Of a DNA stretch of 35,757 nucleotides, positions 17,595 through 29,979 are shown piece by piece. The DNA is from Candidatus Zhuqueibacterota bacterium (GTDB lineage: Bacteria > Zhuqueibacterota > Zhuqueibacteria > Thermofontimicrobiales > Thermofontimicrobiaceae). Each line of letters opens with the position of its first letter. Within the stretch, counting starts at the first letter, position 1. Both the position numbers and the translations under genes were made by a program. The notes beneath the pieces were generated by a model. It was not told the DNA's origin, did not search any database, and saw nothing but the letters and a program-made list of their open reading frames with translations. The DNA lies in contig JADHVV010000020.1 of the NCBI GenBank assembly GCA_016783825.1, positions 1-35,757 of the forward strand, given 5' to 3'.

Positions 17595-18245
17595 ATGAAT
17601 AATACCAGCAAACACACCCGATTTGCTGAACTTGTCCGATATATTGCCTCACAATTACCCGGCATCAAAACACTGCAATTGGTAAAAACTATCTATTTTT
17701 TAGAGCTGGAATACAAAGTAAAGTTCGGTGAAAATTTAACTGAAGTTCCCATAATTCGTTTGCCGATGGGACCAGTCAGTGCGAATTATAAATCATTATT
17801 CAAAAAATTTGTAGAAAGCAAAAAAATCAAAATTAAAAAGCATGGACAGAGTATTCAATATTTTTCATCGCCAACGACTTTCTTTGATAAGATAGAAGTT
17901 GAAATTTTTGAACCTGTAGTTTTGTTAATAAAGAAAATCATCCAGCAAAATCCTTATGGTGCCTCGGAGATTATAAAAGGTCTTAGCTATCAAACTTTTC
18001 CCATGGAGCGTTTTGTGCAAAGAGAAAAAGAAGATAATGAACTGCATATAGGTTGGAAAGTCTTGCAACCACCTTATTTTACTAAGAAAGATGTGGATCA
18101 GTTTGCGAAAGAGAGACGGGCTTTACGTAATCATTTACAAAAGGCACTACCATTCACTCAAGATGATGCTATAACAAGTTTGAAGGTTGCTGAAGAAATG
18201 GCGCCTTATTTATCAGCCAACAATGAAATCGGTACTATTAAATGA
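17595..18245 (+). CDS. Panacea-domain (DUF4065) antitoxin
   Basis: A 216-residue protein with the Panacea domain in its first 140 residues: FAELVRYIASQLPGIKTLQLVKTIYFLELEY, then IIRLPMGPVSANYKSLF, the family's most recognisable block. Panacea (PanA) is known as a promiscuous antitoxin domain that pairs with many unrelated toxins. The stop overlaps the next ATG (ATGA), giving a tightly coupled pair with a MazF/PemK-like protein. No clear Shine-Dalgarno is seen. It is divergent from nurA-herA and may repress through the intergenic palindrome (inference). Confidence 0.85.
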   Translation: MNNTSKHTRFAELVRYIASQLPGIKTLQLVKTIYFLELEYKVKFGENLTEVPIIRLPMGPVSANYKSLFKKFVESKKIKIKKHGQSIQYFSSPTTFFDKIEVEIFEPVVLLIKKIIQQNPYGASEIIKGLSYQTFPMERFVQREKEDNELHIGWKVLQPPYFTKKDVDQFAKERRALRNHLQKALPFTQDDAITSLKVAEEMAPYLSANNEIGTIK

Positions 18246-18706
18246 GTGAAATTGGTGATAAACTGAAAGATCAATTTTTAAGGAAACTGATTCCCACAAT
18301 TATAATTCGGCAAGGCGGTATTTACCGCGTTGTTGACGATCCGCAAAATCCAGTTGTTAAATTTCCTGAAGATAATTTACCGTTAAAGCACCCTCGTGGA
18401 AAACGAACGTTTCATAAACAGCGATATGTACTTGTATTTCAAAGTAACGAACTAAATAATAAAAATGAATTTCCTCATGTTCAGGTGATTCCATTATCCA
18501 GTAAAGGAAGAGATACCGAACTAACCGTAGAAATCCCAGACGAATTTTTATCTGATGGAATTCCCGGACCTTCAATAGCATTAATCCATTTATGCCAGCC
18601 CATGCTCAAAATATTTTTAGAAAAGGAAGTCGGTTTTGTGCCCCCTTCTCACGATATTTCCACAACCATTCGTAGTATTTATTTACGAATTATTGGTTTA
18701 ATGTGA
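18242..18706 (+). CDS. MazF/PemK-like protein, probable toxin partner of Panacea
   Basis: A 154-residue protein with a PemK/MazF-like pattern: GGIYRVVDDP as the first strands, KQRYVLVFQSNELN in place of the usual RPVLVLQ block, FPHVQVIPLSSKG matching the VPLTS strand, and SIALIHLCQPMLK matching the final QxxxI region. MazF-like proteins are mRNA endoribonucleases. It is about 35 residues longer than typical MazF, with an N-terminal helix. The start overlaps the Panacea stop. The assignment is by pattern and context and should be confirmed by profile search. Confidence 0.65.
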   Translation: MSEIGDKLKDQFLRKLIPTIIIRQGGIYRVVDDPQNPVVKFPEDNLPLKHPRGKRTFHKQRYVLVFQSNELNNKNEFPHVQVIPLSSKGRDTELTVEIPDEFLSDGIPGPSIALIHLCQPMLKIFLEKEVGFVPPSHDISTTIRSIYLRIIGLM

Positions 18707-18838
18707 GTTAGCTAAATTATCTTTTGATAAACAGCAGTTTTGAATTATCTGAAATAGATGTACAATAATTTAAAAAATTTTTTGTACCTTGTAAAGTTTG
18801 AACAATTAGCTTTATTTCTAATCATTTACGGAGTAGTT

Positions 18839-20401
18839 ATGAAAACTAAAAAACGAATTTTAATTCCTATTTTATTTGCACTTTTTCTATTTTCAGATTT
18901 ACCCGCCAAAACCATCAAAGGCACTGTCTTCCTCGACCTAAACAAAAATCTAAAACTTGACAAAGGCGAACCCGGCATCCCAAATGTGCTGGTTTCAAAC
19001 CAGGTGGATGTCGTTCAAACTGATGAAAAAGGACGCTACAAATTAAAAGTTTATGAAGAATGTGTTTTTTTCATCACCAAACCATCAGGTTATGAAACGC
19101 CTATTGATGAGAATAATTTGTCAAAATTTTATTACATTCATCGCCCAACGGGTTCGCCGCAGTTTGTTTACGAAACTGTTGAGCCAACAGGTAAATTGCC
19201 TAAAAAGCTCAATTTTCCTTTGTTCAAAACAGAAGAACCGGATACGTTCAAAGTTGTGATAATGGGTGATCCGCAGCCGCGAAATGATGAACAAATCGAT
19301 TATCTGAGGGATGATATAGTGGCGGAACTTGCTGACACAGACGCACAATTTGCTGTTGCCTTGGGCGATATTATGTTTGATAATTTATCCCTGTTCGATC
19401 GATACAAGCGGGTGATGAGAAAAATTGCTGTTCCTTGTTACAACGTGGCTGGAAATCATGATCGGAATTACGATGCAATAGATGATATTCACTCGTTGGA
19501 AACTTTTATTTCACATTTTGGACCGCCTTATTATTCGTTTAATTATGGCAAAGTACATTTTATCATCCTTGATGATGTTGAACATTTCATTCAAGACGGC
19601 GAAGCCAAATACCGGGGAAAATTGGGAAAGAAACAACTAACCTGGTTGCAAAATGATTTACAATTTGTTGACCCGGGAGATTTGGTGGTTATTATGATGC
19701 ATATTCCACTTTATTGGCTGGAGGATGAAAAAGAGCAGAAATTAAATATTCAGAATGGTGATCGGCTGTTGGAAATTTTGCAAGAGAAGAAATATTTGTT
19801 GGCTTTAGCGGGACATACGCACATGATTCAGCATAATTATATTGATGACGGATTAGGTTTTATGGGTGAAAATCCAATTCATAATATTGTTTGTGCCACC
19901 GCCTGTGGCGCCTGGTGGAGGGGACCAAAAGACGAACGAGGTATTCCGGTTTCACCCATGCAGGATGGCGCTCCAAATGGTTACCACATTTTTGAATTTA
20001 AAGGAAACCGGTTTTCGGAACGATTTAAACCAGCCCATAGGGACGATAATTTTCAAATGAGAATCTTTTCTCCAGGCGGTAAGATTATGTCAGATGAACT
20101 AACAGGCAGAAAAATTATTGTGAACGTTTTTGATGGTGGGGAAAAATCAGAAGTATTGTATAAAATTGATGATTTCCCTGAAAGAAAAATGAAACAAACA
20201 CCAATGAAGGATCCTTATATGGATGACTTACTGGAAATGACAATTAATGAAAATTCAAAAATAAAACCCAGGTTGACGCATCATATTTGGACAGCGCCAA
20301 TTGAAGATGAATTATCAGTTGGTGTTCACAAATTATTGGTTGTCACAAAAGACCAATTTGGACAAGTTTTTAAAGCTACAAAAATATTTGAAATTGAGTA
20401 A
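18839..20401 (+). CDS. secreted calcineurin-like phosphoesterase (MetallophosN/C)
   Basis: A 520-residue exported metallophosphoesterase. Start ATG 18839 has GGAG upstream and begins a signal peptide (MKTKKRILIPILFALFLFSD). An N-terminal SdrD-B/carboxypeptidase-regulatory-like beta domain (KGTVFLDLNKNLKLDKGEPG) precedes the dinuclear metal core: MGDPQ, ALGDIMFD, AGNHD, MMHIPL and AGHTHM are all intact. A C-terminal beta domain of about 140 residues matches MetallophosC. Proteins with this architecture are periplasmic or surface phosphodiesterases of unknown substrate. It is followed by arsC after 12 bases. Confidence 0.88.
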   Translation: MKTKKRILIPILFALFLFSDLPAKTIKGTVFLDLNKNLKLDKGEPGIPNVLVSNQVDVVQTDEKGRYKLKVYEECVFFITKPSGYETPIDENNLSKFYYIHRPTGSPQFVYETVEPTGKLPKKLNFPLFKTEEPDTFKVVIMGDPQPRNDEQIDYLRDDIVAELADTDAQFAVALGDIMFDNLSLFDRYKRVMRKIAVPCYNVAGNHDRNYDAIDDIHSLETFISHFGPPYYSFNYGKVHFIILDDVEHFIQDGEAKYRGKLGKKQLTWLQNDLQFVDPGDLVVIMMHIPLYWLEDEKEQKLNIQNGDRLLEILQEKKYLLALAGHTHMIQHNYIDDGLGFMGENPIHNIVCATACGAWWRGPKDERGIPVSPMQDGAPNGYHIFEFKGNRFSERFKPAHRDDNFQMRIFSPGGKIMSDELTGRKIIVNVFDGGEKSEVLYKIDDFPERKMKQTPMKDPYMDDLLEMTINENSKIKPRLTHHIWTAPIEDELSVGVHKLLVVTKDQFGQVFKATKIFEIE

Positions 20402-20413
20402 GGAGAAAATAAA

Positions 20414-20764
20414 ATGGACAAAATTAAAATATGGCACAATTCCCGCTGCCGAAAAAGCAGGGAAGGATTAAAATATCTACAGGATAAAGGTATCGAACCT
20501 GAAATTTTTGAATATCTCAAGTCTGATTTTGATGCGAGAGAACTGATCGAAATAATAAATAAAACCGGACAGCCGTTAAAAGATTTCATCCGTACGCAGG
20601 AAGCGGATTATAAAGCTTTGGGCTTAAAAGGAAAAGATCTGACGGTGGAAGAATTTGGAAAACTTGCTTCACAATATCCAAAACTATTGCAGCGCCCGAT
20701 TGTGATTAAAGACGCAAAAGCAGTGCTGGCAAGACCTGCCAATAAGATTGATGAAATTTTGTAG
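20414..20764 (+). CDS. arsC: ArsC-family thioredoxin-fold reductase
   Basis: A 116-residue ArsC/Spx-family protein. The catalytic Cys12 sits in NSRCRKSR, and Arg60, Arg94 and Arg107 fall at the same positions as the arsenate-binding arginines of E. coli plasmid ArsC, so glutaredoxin-linked arsenate reductase activity is plausible. The RPIVIKDAKAVLARPANKI tail is also typical. GGAG precedes the ATG. No other ars genes are near, and the upstream neighbour is a phosphoesterase, so a general YffB-like role remains possible. Confidence 0.85.
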   Translation: MDKIKIWHNSRCRKSREGLKYLQDKGIEPEIFEYLKSDFDARELIEIINKTGQPLKDFIRTQEADYKALGLKGKDLTVEEFGKLASQYPKLLQRPIVIKDAKAVLARPANKIDEIL

Positions 20765-20790
20765 ATTGCGCGGACATCTCAAAAAAAAGC

Positions 20791-20980
20791 TGGCAGGAGT
20801 GATGGAGTAGTGGATTGCTGGAGTATTGGAGTGATGGCGTTCTGGATTATTGGAGTAATGGATTGGTGGAGTTTTGGAGCGATGGAGTAATGGATTGTTG
20901 GATTTATGGATTAGAGAATGCCCACAAAAAAATGGTTTTGCCTTATTTCAACTCCACAAATCCAATACTCCATTACTCCT
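20791..20980. repeat. octamer tandem repeat with partial inverted arm
   Basis: Fourteen consecutive octamers of the form TGGAGTNN or TGGATTNN (one TGGCGTTC, one TGGAGCGA) run in perfect register from 20803 to 20914. A right arm at 20951-20980 (CTCCA, CCAATACTCCATTACTCC words) is complementary, so the block can fold into several alternative hairpins. It lies between the convergent arsC and isoaspartyl peptidase genes and occupies most of that 251-base gap. Confidence 0.88.
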
Positions 20981-21015
20981 TATAGTCGATATACACATGA
21001 CATTGACTTTGAGAT

Positions 21016-21927
21016 TCATTTGTTTTCTATCTTGATTTTCGAAATGATTTTTCCCGATTCATCTGCAAACGCAAACGCCATCTTCTCCGTATTATGAGAA
21101 AAACCATAATTACCATTTTTATCGATAAGAATGACACCGCCCCAGCCTTGGACTCGCTGTTCCATTAAATCAATTGCCAAATTGGCAGCTTGATGTGCTG
21201 GGAAGATATTTAAATAATCGCAAGTGGTTTTGCTGAGTAAAGATTTCAGAATCGCTTCCCCCCATCCGGTAGCAGAACAAGCGCCTGATTGGTTATCAGC
21301 ATAAGTGCCAGCGCCGATGATGGGTGAATCGCCAACTCTACCCGGCAACTTGCGTGGTGTACCGCCTGTTGAAGTAGCTGCCGCTAAATTCCCATTTGTG
21401 TCTAAAGCAACTGCACCAACTGTTCCTTTGGGAAACGGTTCAAATGGATTTTTGGTTTTAAAATTGGGATCGTTTTTAATTTCTTTGTAGAATTTTAATT
21501 CGCGGGGAGTGAGTAATTCTTCCGGGTTCACCTCTTTTACGCCCATTGTTTGTGCGAACATTTGAGCGCCTGTTCCAGCCAAAATATTATGTTCTGTTTC
21601 TTCCATGATTTTTCTTGCCAAAGAAATTGGATGTAAAATATTTTGAACCGCCACTAACGCTCCAAAGTCAAGCGTGGAACCATCCATGATCATGGCATCT
21701 AATTCTATTTCACCAATAGCATTTAAAAAAGCGCCCCTGCCGGCATCGAAAGTAGGGTCTTCTTCAAGAATTCGAACAGCAGCTTCCACAGCATCCAGCG
21801 CCGAAATGCCGTTTAATAAATCGGGATAAACTTCAGCAACAGATTTGTAAACGCCATTTATGTGGACTTGTTCATACTTTTCCGGGATACTCCAGGCGCC
21901 GCCGTGTACGATTAGTCGAGGTTTCAT
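21016..21927 (-). CDS. iaaA: isoaspartyl peptidase / plant-type L-asparaginase
   Basis: A 303-residue Ntn-hydrolase made as a precursor that cleaves itself before T169 (FPKGTVGAVALD), the future N-terminal nucleophile of the beta subunit. Also present: VHGGAW at the N-terminus, GRGAFLNAIGEIELDA, STGGTPRKLPGRVGDSPIIG and GACSATGWGE with the substrate-binding residues. It hydrolyses isoaspartyl dipeptides and asparagine. No signal peptide, so cytoplasmic. Alone on its strand between the arsC gene and the 5S terminator. Confidence 0.93.
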   Translation of the reverse strand: MKPRLIVHGGAWSIPEKYEQVHINGVYKSVAEVYPDLLNGISALDAVEAAVRILEEDPTFDAGRGAFLNAIGEIELDAMIMDGSTLDFGALVAVQNILHPISLARKIMEETEHNILAGTGAQMFAQTMGVKEVNPEELLTPRELKFYKEIKNDPNFKTKNPFEPFPKGTVGAVALDTNGNLAAATSTGGTPRKLPGRVGDSPIIGAGTYADNQSGACSATGWGEAILKSLLSKTTCDYLNIFPAHQAANLAIDLMEQRVQGWGGVILIDKNGNYGFSHNTEKMAFAFADESGKIISKIKIENK

Positions 21928-22023
21928 AAAGATAAGTTTGTGAATAGAAGTTTATTTTTTTTTTATAATTACCTAACCTGAGCAAGCCAATAAATACAAA
22001 GAAATATCACAATAAGTCGGGAT

Positions 22024-22060
22024 AAAAAAAAGCTCCATACTCAAAAGAATATGAAGCTTT
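22024..22060 (-). terminator. rho-independent terminator of the rRNA operon
   Basis: Minus strand: AAAGCTTCATA pairs with TATGGAGCTTT (one G-U) around a 10-base loop and continues into a U-run, 12 bases after the 5S gene. Confidence 0.9.
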
Positions 22061-22071
22061 AATATTTAAAT

Positions 22072-22185
22072 CCGGTAACGACCTACTCTCCCACCCCGTT
22101 ACCAGGGCAGTACCATCGGCGCTGGTGGACTTAACTTCTCTGTTCGAAATGGGAAGAGGTGTTGCCCCACCGCTATGGTTACCGG
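22072..22185 (-). rRNA. rrf: 5S ribosomal RNA
   Basis: The minus strand reads CCGGTAACCATAGCGGTGGG onward, with the conserved CCCATTTCGAACAGAGAAG loop and GGGAGAGTAGGTCGTTACCGG at the end; the terminal stem closes exactly. Length about 114 nt. Last gene of the rRNA operon. Confidence 0.96.
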
Positions 22186-22241
22186 AATTTTTTACAATTT
22201 GAGAAAACTTAAAAATGAAGCGAATTAGCTTTACAAAGCGA

Positions 22242-22255
22242 CTAACCATCTGCTG
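22242..22255 (-). other. 3' arm of the 23S precursor processing stem
   Basis: CTAACCATCTGCTG here is the exact complement of CAGCAGATGGTTAG at 25294-25307 on the other side of the 23S gene. The two arms form the long precursor stem normally cut by RNase III. Confidence 0.85.
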
Positions 22256-22267
22256 CCAAAGAGGCAT

Positions 22268-25279
<3,012 letters not shown>

Positions 25280-25293
25280 AAGCCTCTATTGGA

Positions 25294-25307
25294 CAGCAGA
25301 TGGTTAG
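25294..25307 (-). other. 5' arm of the 23S precursor processing stem
   Basis: CAGCAGATGGTTAG (plus strand), perfect complement of 22242-22255. Flanking AGAGGC/GCCTCT bases extend the helix. Confidence 0.85.
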
Positions 25308-25374
25308 TTGCTCATATAAAACTAACCCGCTAATCTAATAATAAGCTTTATTTTATTCTCAATAATATTCTCAA

Positions 25375-25388
25375 ATTGTCAAAGAACA
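25375..25388 (-). promoter_or_regulatory. boxA-like antitermination site before 23S
   Basis: The minus strand reads TGTTCTTTGACAAT between tRNA-Ala and 23S, close to the rRNA boxA consensus (TGCTCTTTAACA type). A weaker boxA-like AGTTCTTTGTAAA lies in the 16S leader around 27450-27462. Confidence 0.6.
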
Positions 25389-25400
25389 CAAAAAATCTTG

Positions 25401-25473
<73 letters not shown>

Positions 25474-25608
25474 AAAAAGAGTCACATCATTATATTAGAT
25501 TAAAAAATCAAATCATGATAACTTAAACAATCGCCAAAGTATATCATCACAATTTGATTTGAATGATTTATTGCCTCTTTTTGCGGACCTATTTTCTACT
25601 AAAATCTG

Positions 25609-25684
<76 letters not shown>

Positions 25685-25749
25685 AGCAAAAGTTTGTATT
25701 CAATTTAAAACCCCAGCCATATAAAATGAATGAGGTTTAAAATAAAAAT

Positions 25750-25766
25750 AAGCGTGCAGAACCTTT
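25750..25766 (-). other. 3' arm of the 16S precursor processing stem
   Basis: AAGCGTGCAGAACCTT pairs, with one bulged base and one mismatch or G-U pair, with AAGGCTCTTGCACGCTT at 27424-27440 upstream of 16S. Together they form the stem cut to release pre-16S. Confidence 0.75.
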
Positions 25767-25816
25767 TTCAGAAAGATTTTCTTATATTTTCTCTTATCGA
25801 GAAAACATTTTCTCCA

Positions 25817-27373
<1,557 letters not shown>

Positions 27374-27423
27374 AATTTATTTGTTTCTTTATTATCGAAA
27401 CGAATAACCTCTCTGAATTAACA

Positions 27424-27440
27424 AAGGCTCTTGCACGCTT
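27424..27440 (-). other. 5' arm of the 16S precursor processing stem
   Basis: AAGGCTCTTGCACGCTT on the plus strand, partner of 25750-25766. Confidence 0.75.
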
Positions 27441-27478
27441 AAATTATTTACAAAGAACTGTTTCAAAATGCAAAGTTA

Positions 27479-27507
27479 AATATACAGCTTTTAAATTTAA
27501 AAGTCAA
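27479..27507 (-). promoter_or_regulatory. rRNA operon promoter, proximal
   Basis: Minus strand: TTGACT (27507-27502), 17-bp spacer, TATATT (27484-27479), with A/T-rich sequence just upstream that could serve as an UP element. About 105 bases before 16S. Confidence 0.82.
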
Positions 27508-27592
27508 GAGAAAAATTCATTTTTTTTGACTTTTTTTTTACCGTTTTTTTGCTCTCGGGATTGTGCCGATATGCTTTTTTAAACGGCTCTAT

Positions 27593-27620
27593 AATATAAC
27601 ATTTTTTTTGAATTAGTCAA
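27593..27620 (-). promoter_or_regulatory. rRNA operon promoter, distal
   Basis: Minus strand: TTGACT (27620-27615), 16-bp spacer, TATATT (27598-27593). Same hexamers as the proximal promoter 113 bases downstream, giving a tandem arrangement. The gap between tyrS and 16S holds no gene. Confidence 0.72.
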
Positions 27621-27671
27621 GTCTTTTTTTAATTATTTTACAAGCAAGATAACTCGTTAAATATTCGCAAA

Positions 27672-28907
27672 TTAACTAACATCAACTTTGTGATATCTCT
27701 TTTTTCCTGCTCTTAAAATCATACTTTTGTTCTCCAAGTATGTCAAATCAATCACTGTTTCAATCGATTGAACTCGATTTTCATTGACATAACAGCCACC
27801 TTGCTGGATTAATCTTCGCGCTTCGCTTTTCGATGAAACCAGTTTTACTGCTGAAAATAAATCAACCACATTAATCCCGTTTTCGATTTTTTTATGCGCC
27901 ATTTTTGTCGTTGGCATTCCTTTAGCATCGCCCCATCCTGAACCAAAAGCTGCCTGAGATGCTTGTTCCGCCTTTTTAGCTTCATCTTCACCATGAGTAA
28001 CTTTTGTCGCTTCAAAGGCTAAAACCTGTTTTGCTTTTCTCAAATCAGCTCCTTGAAGCTTTTTTAATTCATTTATCTCATCCATCGGTAAAAATGTGAA
28101 AAATGCCAGAAACTTGCCCACGTCACGATCATCCACATTAATCCAATATTGATAGAATTCATACGGTGATGTCTTATTAGCGTTCAGCCACAATGCGCCT
28201 TTTTCTGTTTTGCCCATCTTATTTCCGCTTGCAGTTGTCAACAATGGACTGGTAATTCCATAACTCTTTTTTGCTTCAAGCCGGCGGATTAAATCGATAC
28301 CTGCCACTATATTACCCCACTGGTCATCGCCTCCCATTTGTAAAATGCAGTTCTTTGTTCGAAAAAGCATTAAAAAATCGTAAGCTTGCAGCAGTTGGTA
28401 ATTAAATTCTAAAAAAGATAGTCCTGTTTCCAATCTAATTTTATATGACTCAACCGCTAACATTCGATTCACGCTAAAATGTTTTCCAATGTCGCGTAAA
28501 AAATCGACATATTTAAGTTCGAGCAGCCAGTCCGAATTATCGACAAACGATGCTTTGCCGCCATCAAAATCAAGATATTTTGCAAATTGTGCCTTGAATT
28601 TTTCTCCATTTTCTTTTATTGTATCCTGCAGCAGCATTTTCCTCATTTCAGTTTTTCCACTGGGATCACCAACCATTGCCGTACCGCCACCGATAACAGC
28701 TATCGGATGATGCCCGTGATTCTGCATGTGTTTCATCGCCATAATCGGCATCAGACTCCCGGCGTGTAAGCTGTCGGCTGTTGGATCAAAACCGATGTAA
28801 CATGTTACCTTCTCTGATTCGAAAATCGCACGGATTTCGTCTTCATCGGTTACCTGCTGAACAAATCCTCTTTCCTTTAATACATCAAAAACATTTCCTT
28901 TTTCCAA
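27672..28907 (-). CDS. tyrS: tyrosyl-tRNA synthetase
   Basis: A 411-residue class I synthetase that charges tRNA-Tyr. The HIGH-type motif is H48-A-G-S51 in DSLHAGSLMPI, and the KMSKS-type loop is KMGKT at 230-234, followed by a C-terminal S4 RNA-binding domain (about 345-411, with VKLVSSKSEARRLIQQGGCYVNE). The start is TTG at 28907: GGGAGA lies 5 bases before it and no suitable ATG exists before the conserved core. It is 16 bases downstream of smpB, co-transcribed on the minus strand, and followed by the rRNA promoters. Confidence 0.95.
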   Translation of the reverse strand: MEKGNVFDVLKERGFVQQVTDEDEIRAIFESEKVTCYIGFDPTADSLHAGSLMPIMAMKHMQNHGHHPIAVIGGGTAMVGDPSGKTEMRKMLLQDTIKENGEKFKAQFAKYLDFDGGKASFVDNSDWLLELKYVDFLRDIGKHFSVNRMLAVESYKIRLETGLSFLEFNYQLLQAYDFLMLFRTKNCILQMGGDDQWGNIVAGIDLIRRLEAKKSYGITSPLLTTASGNKMGKTEKGALWLNANKTSPYEFYQYWINVDDRDVGKFLAFFTFLPMDEINELKKLQGADLRKAKQVLAFEATKVTHGEDEAKKAEQASQAAFGSGWGDAKGMPTTKMAHKKIENGINVVDLFSAVKLVSSKSEARRLIQQGGCYVNENRVQSIETVIDLTYLENKSMILRAGKKRYHKVDVS

Positions 28908-28923
28908 AGTGATCTCCCGATTT

Positions 28924-29391
28924 TTATTTTATTCTGAATTGTCTTTTTCCTTTGAATTCTCTTTCCATCATTCGTTGCTCGTCTTTGCGGGCGATGTCCT
29001 TCCTTTTATCATAAGCTGTTTTTCCTTTTGCTAAACCCAGCTCAACTTTAGCGCGTCCATTTTTGAAATAGATTTTCAGTGGAACTAAAGTCATCCCTTT
29101 TTCCACAACTTTCCCTGTTAATCGTCTTATTTCCTGTTTATGCAATAATAACTTTCTTTCCCGTACCGGGTCGTGATTGTAAATATTGCCTTGTTCGTAA
29201 GGACTGATGTGCATATTGCAGAGAAGCACCTCCCCGTCCCGGATAGTTGCAAAACTGTCCACAAAATTAGCACGTCCCATTCGTAACGACTTTACCTCAG
29301 TTCCCTGAAGCGCAATGCCGGCTTCCATAGTTTCAATTATTTCGTAGAGGAACCTGGCTTTTTTATTTAAGATAACAATTTTTCCTGACAT
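28924..29391 (-). CDS. smpB: SsrA-binding protein SmpB
   Basis: A 155-residue tmRNA partner needed for trans-translation of stalled ribosomes. The OB-fold core (LNKKARFLYEIIETMEAGIA, GTEVKSLRMGRANFVDSFA, HISPYEQGN) and the basic C-terminal tail (KGKTAYDKRKDIARKDEQR) are complete. No ssrA gene is visible nearby. First gene of a pair with tyrS; a promoter candidate lies about 260 bases upstream, with a repeat element in the leader. Confidence 0.96.
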   Translation of the reverse strand: MSGKIVILNKKARFLYEIIETMEAGIALQGTEVKSLRMGRANFVDSFATIRDGEVLLCNMHISPYEQGNIYNHDPVRERKLLLHKQEIRRLTGKVVEKGMTLVPLKIYFKNGRAKVELGLAKGKTAYDKRKDIARKDEQRMMEREFKGKRQFRIK

Positions 29392-29429
29392 TTTTTTAAA
29401 CTTTTGTTATGAGTGTTGTGTTTTATATT

Positions 29430-29627
29430 ACTTAGTCAGATTCAGGGTCTCCTGTCATTCCCGCACGTTTTTAGCGGGAATCTCCCCAGATAAATATGAG
29501 ATTCCGGCTAAAAGCACAGTCTGTATTTCCTCATTTATATATTGTAACTATACAGGATTGCCGGAATGACAGATTTTTTTTTGTACTCGTTATCTGTTTT
29601 TGCAATTATTTTCTAATCTGACTAAGT
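29430..29627. repeat. nested inverted repeats upstream of smpB
   Basis: In the 350-base gap between smpB and tRNA-Leu. Outer arms ACTTAGTCAGATT (29430-29442) and AATCTGACTAAGT (29615-29627) are perfect 13-bp complements. Inside, CTGTCATTCC (29452-29461) pairs with GGAATGACAG (29563-29572), with further GCGGGAATCTC/GAGATTCCGGC words in the loop. The inner unit resembles the MITE-like element at 9433-9552 in size and TGTCATTC ends. No gene is seen here. Confidence 0.82.
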
Positions 29628-29649
29628 AGTACTTATTAAAATGACGTTA

Positions 29650-29678
29650 AAAATACAATTTTTCTTTTTAAAAGTCAA
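29650..29678 (-). promoter_or_regulatory. candidate promoter of smpB-tyrS
   Basis: Minus strand: TTGACT (29678-29673), 17-bp spacer, TATTTT (29655-29650). It would give a leader of about 250 bases that includes the nested inverted repeat. Confidence 0.5.
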
Positions 29679-29694
29679 GTGCAAAACAAAGTAC

Positions 29695-29723
29695 TTGACT
29701 TTTTTTAATAATATTATTACATT
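29695..29723 (+). promoter_or_regulatory. promoter of tRNA-Leu
   Basis: TTGACT (29695-29700), 17-bp spacer, TACATT (29718-29723), 18 bases before the tRNA. Its -35 and that of the divergent smpB promoter form an inverted repeat (AAGTCAAGT / ACTTGACTT). Confidence 0.65.
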
Positions 29724-29741
29724 TGTCCACTTAAAAAAAAT

Positions 29742-29825
29742 GCCGAAGTGGTGAAACTGGCAGACGCGCACGGTTCAGGGCCGTGTGAGCTCGCGCTCGT
29801 GTGGGTTCGAATCCCACCTTCGGCA
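29742..29825 (+). tRNA. tRNA-Leu (CAG)
   Basis: 84 nt with a long variable arm. Starts GCCGAAGTGGTGAAACTGGC; anticodon loop TTCAGGG between CACGG/CCGTG gives CAG; T-arm GGGTTCGAATCCC; acceptor closes with CTTCGGCA. CCA is not encoded. Confidence 0.96.
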
Positions 29826-29840
29826 CTTTTTGTATGCCTT

Positions 29841-29864
29841 AAGCCAGTTGTTCGCTGGCTTTTT
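29841..29864 (+). terminator. rho-independent terminator after tRNA-Leu
   Basis: AGCCAG (29842-29847), 7-base loop, CTGGCT (29855-29860), then four T residues directly following. Confidence 0.8.
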
Positions 29865-29979
29865 ATATTTGAAACCTTAAATTCCAAACAATTAATCCAG
29901 GGCTTTCAATATAATGATGATTATAAAGATTTAATAAAAACTGTCTGATGTCTTAATAAAATATTAGTACATATTTATT

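Noticed and set aside
20791-20980. CRISPR array at the TGGAGTNN repeat
   Set aside because: The period is 8 bases with no long repeat-spacer structure; it is a degenerate tandem repeat.
29392-29741. ssrA (tmRNA) next to smpB
   Set aside because: No tRNA-Ala-like ends or tag-coding frame could be found; the gap is inverted repeats and promoters.
29748-29948. A 66-codon frame across tRNA-Leu
   Set aside because: Its first half is the tRNA itself and it runs through the terminator hairpin.
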